64,000 nt of DNA from an uncultured Prevotellaceae bacterium (GTDB lineage Bacteria > Bacteroidota > Bacteroidia > Bacteroidales > Bacteroidaceae), in NCBI GenBank assembly GCA_947167515.1, contig CAMVIM010000002.1, positions 1 to 64,000 of the forward strand. The letters run 5' to 3'. Position numbers and translations under genes: made by a program. The notes under the pieces are model-generated. The model made no database searches. It was not told the origin of the DNA and saw only the letters and a program-made list of their open reading frames with translations. Numbering within the stretch: position 1 is the first letter of the stretch; the number at the start of each line of letters is the position of its first letter. Of this stretch, positions 36,094 to 45,551 are shown in pieces.

Positions 36094-39000
36094 ATGAAGA
36101 AAATTATATCAATCCTCATGCTTCTGGCGTGCTGCTGTCTGCAGCTTAGTGCGCAGGTGAAAGCAGGCGACGTGATTAGTGGTCAGGTTTGGGATGACTT
36201 CGATGCACTGATGATGTGTAACGTAGTCGAAATCGACCATAACAACCGTATCGTTGCCCACGGAGTTACCGACATCAATGGTAACTTCTCCTTCAAGATA
36301 GTCAATCCGAAGGATAAGATTCGTATCTCCTATGTGGGTTATCAGCCCATGACATTGCCCATCACCAAGAAGGCGTTTGGCAAAATTGTGCTCAAGAGCA
36401 ACACGACCATCCAGGAAGTGACGGTGAAGGCGGTGCGCAAGACACAATCTTCGGGTCTTGCCATTCCTGTCACCGAAATCTCTGTGGCAAGTCAGACCAT
36501 CGACATGAAAGAGTTCGAAGGTCTTGGCATGACATCGGTCGATGAAGCCCTGCAGGGTCGTATCTCGGGTCTCGACATTGTAGCCAACTCTGGTAACCTC
36601 GGTGCCGGAACCACCATGCGTCTGCGTGGTGTCAGCACCATCAACGGTAATGCCGACCCACTCGTGGTGGTGAACGGCAACGTGTGGACCAACGATGCCA
36701 ATGCCGACTTCGACTACACCAATGCCAACGAAGAGAAGTTCGCCGAACTCCTCAACGTCAACCCCGAAGACATCGAGTCCATCACCGTGCTGAAGGACGC
36801 TGCTGCTACCGCCATCTGGGGTTCGCAGGGTGCCAATGGTGTGATTGAAATCAAGACCAAGCGTGGTGCCAGAGGTAAGACCAAAGTGCAGTATTCCTAC
36901 CGATTCACCGGTTCTTGGCAGCCTACAGGCTACAAGCTTCTCAATGGTGACGACTACACCATGTTCCTCAAGGAGTCCTACTTCAATCCCAAGATGGAGA
37001 GTGGTTTCGGCAACTTGAACTCGGAAAACTATATTCCAGAAATTGGTTATGACCAGAACTTCTCGGAGTATAATATGTACAACGACAATACTGATTGGCG
37101 CAAAGCAATCCGTCAGTTCGGCCAGAATCATCAGCACTTTGTGTCACTTTCGGGTGGTGGTGAGAAGGCGAACTTCCGCATTTCAGGAGGTTACGACCAT
37201 GCGACAGGTACGGTCATCAAGCAGAAACTCGACCGCTTCACCACGCGTGTGGCTCTCGACTACTTCGTCAGTGACCGCATCAAAGTGAGCACCAACTTCG
37301 ACCTCACTTACACGAAGAACCAGAAGAACTACCGCTATGACTACGATGGAGATGGCCGCGACGACGACCTGATGCTTGCGGCTCTGCTTAAGATGCCTAA
37401 CCTCTCTATCTATGAGGAAGATGACAATGGTAACGATACGGGTCGTTTCTACACCATGAATCCTTATCTGACAGTGGCAACCAGTGGCTACAACGTGCCA
37501 TCAGGTGTGTCGGGGCATGCCAACTACCTGGAAGACCAGTACCGCATACCGAACCCTGTTGCCATTGCCCATCAGGCCAAGAACGACGAGACCACCGTGA
37601 AACTCTCGCCTGAGTTCATCCTTTCCTATGACCTGTTAGGCACACAGCCCGACCAGCATCGTCTGAGATATGAAGGTCAAATCATCTTCGACATCTACAC
37701 GAACAATGCAGACAGCTATCTGCCGGGTTCTATCCTTTCGAACAACTGGGCTTCAAGCTCCTACAACCTCGCTTCTTCATCGAGCTACAAGAGCCACGCC
37801 CTCTCTACACGCCATACATTTACCTATACACCCCATTTCAACAACGAGAACCACTCGCTGCTCTTCATGGCACGTTTCCAGTACAACAGCGGTTCTTCAT
37901 CCAGACAATCGTTGACTGAAAAATGGCTGCCGACAGCCGCAGGCATTGAGTCGCCGCTGGCGGGTGGTGTCAATGCTGGCTTCGGCACAGAGGCGGGTGA
38001 ATGGAAGTCGCAGTTCTTCCTCTTCTCGCTCCACTATGCCTTCAAGGGTAAGTACATTCTCGACGCAACCCTCCGTCGCGACGGCTCCACCAAGTTCGGT
38101 CCCGACCGCCGTTGGGGTAACTTCCCCGGCATCTCTGCTCGATGGAACATCAGCGATGAGCCTTTCATGGAGAAGGTCAAGTGGATTTCCATGCTCTCCA
38201 TCCGTCCAGGGTGGGGTATTGTAGGCCGCCAGCCCGATAGCGAGTACCTCTATTATTCCAAGTATTCAGGCAGTTCGTCTTATCTGGGTCAGACCTCGGT
38301 GGTACCAAGCAACATCCGTCTGGCTGACCTCCGTTGGGAAGAGAAGGAAACATGGAACCTCGGTTTCGACTTTGGTTTCCATCTGAGTCAGGAAGACCCC
38401 AACTGCACCATCGATGGTGACCTCTCTATCTATACGCAGAAGACCAAAGACCTTCTCATGAAGGGACTGGCTATTCCTTCTTCCTCTGGCTACACCGCTT
38501 TGGCATGGAAGAATGTGGGTGCCATGCGTAACAATGGTTGGGAGTTCAATGTCAACGGACACCGCATTGTAAAGGCTGGCAAGTTCTTTATGGATGTCAA
38601 CCTCACGTTTGCCAATAACCGCAACGAAATTCTGGAAATGGATGAAACCGTATTGGCCACGATGAATGGTGTGGGTAATACACCCGAGAATGGCACATAC
38701 CTCTCTCGTGTACAGCTGAACAATCCACTGGGTTCTATTTACGGCTATCGCTACAAAGGTGTTTACCGCTACACGGAATTGGCCGATGCGCAGGAGGCTT
38801 ACGAGGCAGGTCTTTTGACAGCTGATGAGATGAATGCCACCAACATTGCTCCTGTGGTGCGCAATGCAGCAGGCGAAGTGGTTTACAATGCGACCGGCAC
38901 ACCCAAGTACATGTACTTCGACTATGATACATACGGAACTTCTCACCGCTTTGTGGGTGGCGATGCCATCTACGAGGACGTGAACCACGATGGTCAAATC

Positions 39001-39537
39001 AATGCACTCGACGTAGTTTATCTGGGTTCTTCACTGCCTAAGTTGACGGGTGGTTTCGGCTTCAAGTTCAACTATCGGGCATGGTCGCTGAACCTGCAGT
39101 TCAACTATCGTTATGGTAATAAGGTCATCAACTATGCTCGCATGGGATTGGAGAACATGTCTTCCTCTAACAACCAGTCGCAGGCTGTCAACTGGCGTTG
39201 GCACACGGAAGGCGACGTGGCAAAGCTTCCACGTGCTGTCACAATGAAGACCAACTTCCGGACTTTCAACTATCTGGGTTCTGACCGCTTTGTGGAAGAT
39301 GCGTCGTTCCTCCGTCTGAACTATGCACAACTCGCCTACACTTTCGAACCTAAACTGCTCAAGCAGTGGGGATTGTCGGCTCTCCGACTCAACCTGACGG
39401 TCAACAATGTGTTCTGTATCACCAAATATTCGGGTGCCGATCCTGAAATTGCTCAGGCTGGTTTCGCTCCTGCTGGGGACGGTTCACGTACCCCACGTCC
39501 TAAGTCATTCACTGTAGGTGCCTCTGTTTCATTCTAA
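36094..39537 (+). CDS. SusC/RagA-type TonB-dependent transporter 1
   Basis: A 1147-residue outer-membrane transporter. A signal peptide (residues 1-20) ends in L-S-A. A carboxypeptidase-regulatory-like domain spans about 25-105 with V-I-S-G-Q-V-W-D. The plug domain is at about 125-265 with P-L-V-V-V-N-G and the SusC signature I-E-S-I-T-V-L-K-D-A-A-A-T-A-I-W-G...G-V-I-E-I-K-T-K. A 22-stranded barrel follows and ends in an aromatic (S-V-S-F). SusC proteins import oligosaccharides or peptides with a SusD lid, energised by TonB. Its SusD partner is the next gene. The substrate is unknown. Confidence 0.93.
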   Translation: MKKIISILMLLACCCLQLSAQVKAGDVISGQVWDDFDALMMCNVVEIDHNNRIVAHGVTDINGNFSFKIVNPKDKIRISYVGYQPMTLPITKKAFGKIVLKSNTTIQEVTVKAVRKTQSSGLAIPVTEISVASQTIDMKEFEGLGMTSVDEALQGRISGLDIVANSGNLGAGTTMRLRGVSTINGNADPLVVVNGNVWTNDANADFDYTNANEEKFAELLNVNPEDIESITVLKDAAATAIWGSQGANGVIEIKTKRGARGKTKVQYSYRFTGSWQPTGYKLLNGDDYTMFLKESYFNPKMESGFGNLNSENYIPEIGYDQNFSEYNMYNDNTDWRKAIRQFGQNHQHFVSLSGGGEKANFRISGGYDHATGTVIKQKLDRFTTRVALDYFVSDRIKVSTNFDLTYTKNQKNYRYDYDGDGRDDDLMLAALLKMPNLSIYEEDDNGNDTGRFYTMNPYLTVATSGYNVPSGVSGHANYLEDQYRIPNPVAIAHQAKNDETTVKLSPEFILSYDLLGTQPDQHRLRYEGQIIFDIYTNNADSYLPGSILSNNWASSSYNLASSSSYKSHALSTRHTFTYTPHFNNENHSLLFMARFQYNSGSSSRQSLTEKWLPTAAGIESPLAGGVNAGFGTEAGEWKSQFFLFSLHYAFKGKYILDATLRRDGSTKFGPDRRWGNFPGISARWNISDEPFMEKVKWISMLSIRPGWGIVGRQPDSEYLYYSKYSGSSSYLGQTSVVPSNIRLADLRWEEKETWNLGFDFGFHLSQEDPNCTIDGDLSIYTQKTKDLLMKGLAIPSSSGYTALAWKNVGAMRNNGWEFNVNGHRIVKAGKFFMDVNLTFANNRNEILEMDETVLATMNGVGNTPENGTYLSRVQLNNPLGSIYGYRYKGVYRYTELADAQEAYEAGLLTADEMNATNIAPVVRNAAGEVVYNATGTPKYMYFDYDTYGTSHRFVGGDAIYEDVNHDGQINALDVVYLGSSLPKLTGGFGFKFNYRAWSLNLQFNYRYGNKVINYARMGLENMSSSNNQSQAVNWRWHTEGDVAKLPRAVTMKTNFRTFNYLGSDRFVEDASFLRLNYAQLAYTFEPKLLKQWGLSALRLNLTVNNVFCITKYSGADPEIAQAGFAPAGDGSRTPRPKSFTVGASVSF

Positions 39538-39555
39538 AAAATTAGTCTAACAGTT

Positions 39556-41481
39556 ATGAAGAAGATCAATCATCAAATAAAACTTATGTTGGCTGCAGCC
39601 CTTGTTGGGGTGGGCATCACTTCTTGCTCGCTCGACATGCTGCCGCTCAACGACATCGTTCTCGAAAACTATTGGACTAATAAGTCCGATGTGGAGAGCG
39701 TCGTCAATTCTTGCTATGCAAGTTTGAAGGGGAGCGGTTATATCTCCGATATGATTGTATGGGGTGAATGTCGTTCTGACAACACCGACATCGGTCCAGA
39801 TGTGCCAACCCCTTTACGCAACCTCATGAAAGGTAGCCTGAAATCTACCAACTCTTACTGCAACTGGAGTGCGATGTACAATGTCATCAACCGATGCAAC
39901 ACGGTGCTCTACTATGCGCCTCAGGTGCATGAGAACGACCCGAACTACACGGAGTCCGATCTGGCCATCAATGTGGCTGAGTGTAAGGTGCTTCGTGCGC
40001 TCTCTTACTTTACCTTGATAAAGACGTTCAAAGATGTACCTTTCTCGTTGGAACCCTCCATCGATGATAATCAGGACTTTAAACTTTCACGAACGAAGTT
40101 CGAAGTGATTCTCGAAGCCCTCATCAATGACATTGAGGAGGTGAAGGATGACCTGCCCATCGAATATGGTGCTGCCACTCCCGTCTATAACACGGGTAAG
40201 GTTACACGTTATGCTGCGTATGCCTTGCTGGCAGAGATGTACCTGTGGCGTGCTTCTGACGCTCAACTCACCTTGCAGGAACAGAATGACTACTACCAGA
40301 AGTGTATTGATGCCTGCAACTGGGTGATTGAGCAGAAGATCAGTCAAATGCAGCGAAATACGTTCTACACTTGGCGTGGAAACACCATCAACCTGGCTGA
40401 CAATATTGATGACAACGTATGGAGCCAGTACGGTTACCCCTTGCTGTCAGAAGTGAAGGGCAATGGTTCGGGTGTCACTGCACCCTACGCCTTCAACTCC
40501 ATCTTCAGTGAAGGAAACTCTTTTGAATCACTCTTCGAGATCACGTTCCATTATGCAGGTACGCAAGAGTCTAATTCAGAGGTGGTGAACTTCTATGGAG
40601 GTCAAACTTCCACGGGTGGTGCAATTCAATACTTAGTGGCTGCCAAGAACTTGATGACGACAGCTCCAGACAATGTGACTACTTATACGGACAACTCTTT
40701 GTTCTCTGTTTGCACCGACTTCCGCTCGGCAGCTCCATTCCATTTCTCGGACAACGAATTCACCATTTATAAATATGCGGTGGATGGAGTCGATCTCAAA
40801 AACACGACTCCAACAGGTAAATTCTCCTATCCGGAGCAGGAAAACCAAGTTCGTACTAACTTGAATCAAGACATCAACTGGATTGTCTATCGCTTGACCG
40901 AAGTGATGCTCTTCCGTGCCGAGGCTGAGATTGAGTTGGCTGGCAATCTGAATGCCATTGCTGCAGAAGCTGATTCTGACGGTGACACAGATGTAGAGAA
41001 TAAGAATAATGAGGATACAAGAGCTGATGGCGATGGCTCCCAAGAACCCACAGGGGGGGATAACCCCACGGCTCCGCTGAGTCCCGATGAGCTTTATGAT
41101 GATGCCTTCAACATTATTTCAGCCGTGTATCAGCGTTCGAACCCTGCTGTTAAAAACATGGCTGATGCGAAACCCACACGTTCCAAGTACAAGACACATG
41201 ACGATTTTGAGAAGTTGCTGATGAACGAGCGTCGTCGTGAGTTCCTTTTCGAGGGCAAACGCTACTTCGACTTGGTGCGTCAGGCGCGTCGCGAGGGCAA
41301 CACCAGCAAGTTCCAGGCTGCTCTCACCTCTAAGTTTGGTGAGGCATCGAAGGCCGTTATCATCAAGATGGCCATGATGGACTTCATGTACATGCCTATT
41401 TTGAAGACCCAGATTCAGGTTAATCCTAATCTCACTCAGAATCCAGCATACGCTGAAGAGGAGAACGTAGAAATCAACTAA
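39556..41481 (+). CDS. SusD/RagB-type surface lipoprotein 1
   Basis: A 641-residue SusD-family lid protein with a lipobox cysteine at C24 (T-S-C-S-L-D). The N-terminal block L-P-L-N-D-I-V-L-E-N-Y-W-T-N...V-N-S-C-Y-A-S-L and helical TPR core are typical, as is the C-terminal E-R-R-R-E-F-L-F-E-G-K-R-Y-F-D-L-V-R. An odd insertion at about residues 468-506 is rich in aspartate, glutamate, glycine and asparagine (D-S-D-G-D-T-D, N-N-E-D, D-G-D-G), unlike the surrounding core and able to bind calcium by its look. It pairs with the preceding SusC-like gene. Confidence 0.92.
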   Translation: MKKINHQIKLMLAAALVGVGITSCSLDMLPLNDIVLENYWTNKSDVESVVNSCYASLKGSGYISDMIVWGECRSDNTDIGPDVPTPLRNLMKGSLKSTNSYCNWSAMYNVINRCNTVLYYAPQVHENDPNYTESDLAINVAECKVLRALSYFTLIKTFKDVPFSLEPSIDDNQDFKLSRTKFEVILEALINDIEEVKDDLPIEYGAATPVYNTGKVTRYAAYALLAEMYLWRASDAQLTLQEQNDYYQKCIDACNWVIEQKISQMQRNTFYTWRGNTINLADNIDDNVWSQYGYPLLSEVKGNGSGVTAPYAFNSIFSEGNSFESLFEITFHYAGTQESNSEVVNFYGGQTSTGGAIQYLVAAKNLMTTAPDNVTTYTDNSLFSVCTDFRSAAPFHFSDNEFTIYKYAVDGVDLKNTTPTGKFSYPEQENQVRTNLNQDINWIVYRLTEVMLFRAEAEIELAGNLNAIAAEADSDGDTDVENKNNEDTRADGDGSQEPTGGDNPTAPLSPDELYDDAFNIISAVYQRSNPAVKNMADAKPTRSKYKTHDDFEKLLMNERRREFLFEGKRYFDLVRQARREGNTSKFQAALTSKFGEASKAVIIKMAMMDFMYMPILKTQIQVNPNLTQNPAYAEEENVEIN

Positions 41482-41487
41482 TGCCTT

Positions 41488-43605
41488 ATGAAGAAAATAT
41501 TGAATTTTAAATTAAGCTTGGCTGCCCTTGGCGTGATAGCCGCCATCGGGCTGGGTTTCGTGAGCTGCTCCGACGACCCAGGGTCCAGCAACTACTATAC
41601 TCAGACCAAGGAGTATGCATCAGACTATCTGGTGAACCGTAGTCAGTATAGCGATTTCGTGAAGATTCTGCAACGTGCCACTGGCGCCGAAGGCAAGAAC
41701 CTCCGCCTGATTGACTTGCTGGGCACGTATGGTACTTACACCGTCTTTGCGCCGACGAACGAAGCCATCGAATTGTATGTGGCTGGCAAAGGTTATAAGT
41801 CTATCGACCAGTTGAGCAAGGAAGATTGCGATACCATCGCTTTGAACTCCATCATTGAGCAGGCTTACTTCACTACAGACCTGAGTGACGGAACCTACTC
41901 CAAGTCCAACATGTTGGATCAGTATCTGACTATCACCAGTCATGAAGAGTATGATTCAGAAGATGACACAGAGCCCCATCTGGCCATGTATATCAACTCA
42001 ACGGCACTGATTACGCATGCCGATGACTCCGTGCAGAATGGTGTGGTGCATACGGTGAACCGCGTGGTGCTCACGAATACGGATTTTCTGCCCGATTTCA
42101 TGGGAGAGGATGAGAATATTCAGCTGTTCTGCGAGGCACTGGAAGTGACACACATGGCTGACTCGCTGAAGCGGTTCATCGACCCCAACTATTCGGTCGG
42201 CTCCGACTCCATTGACTGGACCAATGATGCGTTGGTTCTGCACACGGCATCGGAGTATGACAATGTGGCTTATCCAGAGCAACGCTACTTCAAATATACG
42301 GCTTTTGTTTGTCCTGATGCCGTGTTGGAAGAGAAGTATGGGGTGACGAAAGTGAGAGGGAAGGACGATCCTTCTTCCTTGGAGTATCTGGCACATCAGC
42401 TTTACGACCCGATGTATGACAAGGATAAGAATATTGATGACCCGACTGACCGTCGCAATGCGCTGAACCGTTTCATTTCTTACCATCTCTTGGATCGCTA
42501 TGGCTCCTATTACACGCTTACTGCAGTGGATGGCCCTAACTCCACTTTGGCAAAGAACTGGAACCGCAGGAAGTGGGACATTGCGGACTGGTATGAGACC
42601 ATGATGCCTTATTCCATCCTCAAGTGCTCTTTTCCCGAAGGACGTGCTGCCGGTCTCTACCTCAATCGTCGTGGCGTTCAGTCACATGCTGACGAACGTG
42701 GTGTGTTGGTGCGTGGTGCCAAACTATCGACTCCTACGGAGATGGGACGTGTGAACACCTGTCTGAACGGTATCTACCACTATATTGATGACATCATTGC
42801 TTACGACGAGCAGACACAGCATGTGGTGCTGGATGAGCGTCTGCGTATTGATGCTTCCACCCTCTCGCCTGACTTCATGAACAGCGAGGCGCGTGGACAC
42901 TACACCAGAACGACCTATGAGAATGGTAAATATGGTACACACGATGGCACTTCGACTGCAGACAACAAGCAGACTTGCCTTGGCTTTAAGGCTGGCTTTG
43001 CCAAAAATCTTATCTATACCAATGACACCCACGTTCACGTGCGTCCACGCACCCTTTCGTTCTGGTCTTATCAGGGCGATGAAGTGACCGTGATTGGTCT
43101 GTTTGACTTGACCGTGAAGCTGCCCCCTGTGCCTGCTGGTGAATACGAACTTCGTCTCTTTACGTGTGTGGATTTCCCCAGCCGCGGAATCGTTCAGGTG
43201 TTTATCGATGGTCTGTCACAGGATATTCCGTTCGATATGCGTCCCAGTGGTACGGTCTTGTTCGGTTGGCAGAGCGACACGTCGCTGGGTGATGAGGATG
43301 CCATCACGGCCTTCGACAAGTCCATCCACAATATAGGCTGGATGAAAGGTCCGAAGTCCTATTACAGTGCAACGAGTGAATCAGGTGGCACCCAAGGACA
43401 GCTCTTCCGCGATGCCCCCAACACGATTCGAAAGGTATTGGGTCACTTCACCAGTTATGGTAAGGATGATGAGGCACACTATGTCCGCTTCAAGCAGGTG
43501 TCTTCGTTGGCGACTCCAACCACGAGTGAGATGAACTTCGACTTCCTTGAGATTTGTCCAAGTTCGGTCTATAACAACGAGTACTATGCAGAGGATAGAT
43601 GGTAA
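41488..43605 (+). CDS. FAS1 surface lipoprotein 2
   Basis: A 705-residue lipoprotein with the lipobox cysteine at about residue 27 (V-S-C-S-D-D). The first FAS1 domain lies at about 50-215. Its H1 motif is Y-T-V-F-A-P-T-N-E-A-I, and its H2 motif is N-G-V-V-H-T-V-N-R-V-V. A second, degenerate FAS1 follows to about 440 (C-L-N-G-I-Y-H-Y-I-D-D-I-I). The C-terminal 250 residues have a beta-rich L-P-P-V-P-A-G-E-Y-E-L-R-L-F segment, perhaps a carbohydrate-binding-like fold. It starts 6 nt after the SusD-like gene. The function beyond ligand binding or adhesion is unknown. Confidence 0.8.
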   Translation: MKKILNFKLSLAALGVIAAIGLGFVSCSDDPGSSNYYTQTKEYASDYLVNRSQYSDFVKILQRATGAEGKNLRLIDLLGTYGTYTVFAPTNEAIELYVAGKGYKSIDQLSKEDCDTIALNSIIEQAYFTTDLSDGTYSKSNMLDQYLTITSHEEYDSEDDTEPHLAMYINSTALITHADDSVQNGVVHTVNRVVLTNTDFLPDFMGEDENIQLFCEALEVTHMADSLKRFIDPNYSVGSDSIDWTNDALVLHTASEYDNVAYPEQRYFKYTAFVCPDAVLEEKYGVTKVRGKDDPSSLEYLAHQLYDPMYDKDKNIDDPTDRRNALNRFISYHLLDRYGSYYTLTAVDGPNSTLAKNWNRRKWDIADWYETMMPYSILKCSFPEGRAAGLYLNRRGVQSHADERGVLVRGAKLSTPTEMGRVNTCLNGIYHYIDDIIAYDEQTQHVVLDERLRIDASTLSPDFMNSEARGHYTRTTYENGKYGTHDGTSTADNKQTCLGFKAGFAKNLIYTNDTHVHVRPRTLSFWSYQGDEVTVIGLFDLTVKLPPVPAGEYELRLFTCVDFPSRGIVQVFIDGLSQDIPFDMRPSGTVLFGWQSDTSLGDEDAITAFDKSIHNIGWMKGPKSYYSATSESGGTQGQLFRDAPNTIRKVLGHFTSYGKDDEAHYVRFKQVSSLATPTTSEMNFDFLEICPSSVYNNEYYAEDRW

Positions 43606-43626
43606 AATATTAATGTAGCTAAGATT

Positions 43627-45510
43627 ATGAATAATAAGATAAAAAACACTTTCCGACTGGGAATCATGGCTGCCGCTGGTGCTGCAGCAATGGCTTCCTG
43701 CTCGGACACGTGGGATGACCACTATAAGGCAGATGCAGCCATCGAGTTCAATGGCACAACACTGCAGGCAATAGAGGAGATGGCTCCCGACTTTGCCAAG
43801 GTGATCAGGGCATACGGCTTTGACCGTGAGCTGGCCTCGGAGAATGTCTATACCATCTGGGCACCGGCAGATGGCTCTTTCAAGCTTTCGGACTATGTGC
43901 AGGGTGGTAATGCCGGAGAACTTCTGCGAGTGGCTGACTCGACAGATGTGGTGGATCACTTCATCAAGAACCACATAGCTCGTTATGTTGTCTCTCAGGA
44001 TGGCACAGAGCATGAAATCATGTTGCTGAACACTAAGATGGCCACGATGACAGGAGAGGGTAGTGGTACGATTGAATCGTGCGACATCACCGAGGCGAAC
44101 CTTTCTTGTACCAATGGTATTCTCCATATCATCGACGGTGAGTTGGACTACAAGAACAACATCTTCGAGCAAATCAAGGCTTGGGACAATGCTGGTGAAG
44201 GTGAAGAGTCCCTCTACGCATTCCTGAAGGGCTACAATGCCGACTCGCTCGACGAGAATAAGTCCATCAGCCGTGGCGTGGATGCTTACGGAAACAAAAT
44301 CTGGATTGACAGTGTGACCATCCGTAACAACACGGCATTGAGGATGGTGGATGCTCCAGTTTATGAGGAAGACTCCAGCTTCATTGCCATCATTCCTACC
44401 AAGGAGGCATATCAGAAGCGTTTGGAGCAAGCCAAGAGCCTGTTGGTGTTCAATCCTTCAGAGGATACGGTGGTGCCTGGCATCTGTGACTCTTTGCAGA
44501 ACTACTATGGCAACATGTTCGCCATGGCGGACCTCTTCTACAACAAGAACCTCAATGCCAAGGCTTGGGATGCTGCGACAGAGAACTACGACTCTCTCCG
44601 CTCCACCTTGTTTGAATCGCGGAACTGGCCCTACAACCTCTATTATAGTAAGGAACCACGTTTGGGCTTGCATCCCGACAAGCAGGTGAACGACATTCTT
44701 TCCAAAGCCAAGGCTGGCACGAAGGCAGAATGTTCAAATGGTGAGGCTTATTTGGTTGAAGAGTATCCGATGTCCCCCACCGAGCAGTTCTTTAAGAAAA
44801 TACAAATCAATGCAAACGACCGCTCCTTGGATCAGACCCAAACCACTAACGCTCAAGGTCAGACCTCTTATGTCTATACACGTCTGATAGGTACTCCCTA
44901 TTCAAGGTCGGGCGTGATTTATGATTATGTGACAGAAACAGGAATTGATCCTGAGACGGGAGAGGAAGTCGAGGTGGTTGTTGATTACACCATGCGCAAC
45001 TATCACTTCTATGATGTTCCTCCACAGAACTCGTCCGTGCAGCCTTACATTGCCTTTCAGGTTCCAGGAACACTGTCGGGAACTTACGAACTGTTTCTTG
45101 TCACTTGTCCCATCTGGGCCAAGAACGGTTTTGAGAATGGCGCCAAGCCTGAAGATGACCCACGTGGCTACCGTTTTTACACACAAATCTACGAGCGCAA
45201 TGAGAAAGGTGAGTATGGTTCGGCAAAGCGTCTTACCATTGAGGATTTCAGAGGTATTCATCCCGAATATGAAGGTTTGAGTGAGAAAAACTATTACATG
45301 ACTGGCTACGAGAATAAAATCGACACCCTCTACTTGGGCGACTACACATTCAAGAACGCTTATTACAACCGTCCCGAAGAAGGTGTGCTCATTCAGTTCT
45401 CGGTGCAGGTTGGTAGTAAACTGACGGAACAATATTCACGCGAGATGCTTTTCTCCAGTATCATCTTGAAGCCGAAGTTTGATGAGACTCAGGAAGAAGG
45501 AGGCGAATAA
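43627..45510 (+). CDS. FAS1 surface lipoprotein 3
   Basis: A 627-residue lipoprotein. The lipobox cysteine C25 is followed by S-D-T-W-D-D-H-Y, a sequence typical of FAS1 lipoproteins in this phylum. One FAS1 domain lies at about 45-185: H1 is Y-T-I-W-A-P-A-D-G-S-F and H2 is N-G-I-L-H-I-I-D-G-E-L. The rest is beta-rich, and its C-terminal part (P-Y-I-A-F-Q-V-P-G-T-L-S-G-T-Y-E-L-F-L) recalls the C-terminus of the preceding lipoprotein, so the two may be diverged paralogs. It precedes the second SusC/SusD pair. Confidence 0.8.
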   Translation: MNNKIKNTFRLGIMAAAGAAAMASCSDTWDDHYKADAAIEFNGTTLQAIEEMAPDFAKVIRAYGFDRELASENVYTIWAPADGSFKLSDYVQGGNAGELLRVADSTDVVDHFIKNHIARYVVSQDGTEHEIMLLNTKMATMTGEGSGTIESCDITEANLSCTNGILHIIDGELDYKNNIFEQIKAWDNAGEGEESLYAFLKGYNADSLDENKSISRGVDAYGNKIWIDSVTIRNNTALRMVDAPVYEEDSSFIAIIPTKEAYQKRLEQAKSLLVFNPSEDTVVPGICDSLQNYYGNMFAMADLFYNKNLNAKAWDAATENYDSLRSTLFESRNWPYNLYYSKEPRLGLHPDKQVNDILSKAKAGTKAECSNGEAYLVEEYPMSPTEQFFKKIQINANDRSLDQTQTTNAQGQTSYVYTRLIGTPYSRSGVIYDYVTETGIDPETGEEVEVVVDYTMRNYHFYDVPPQNSSVQPYIAFQVPGTLSGTYELFLVTCPIWAKNGFENGAKPEDDPRGYRFYTQIYERNEKGEYGSAKRLTIEDFRGIHPEYEGLSEKNYYMTGYENKIDTLYLGDYTFKNAYYNRPEEGVLIQFSVQVGSKLTEQYSREMLFSSIILKPKFDETQEEGGE

Positions 45511-45551
45511 AAGTAAGCCACAACAGTAGAAATTAGAAAAAAGTTACACGT

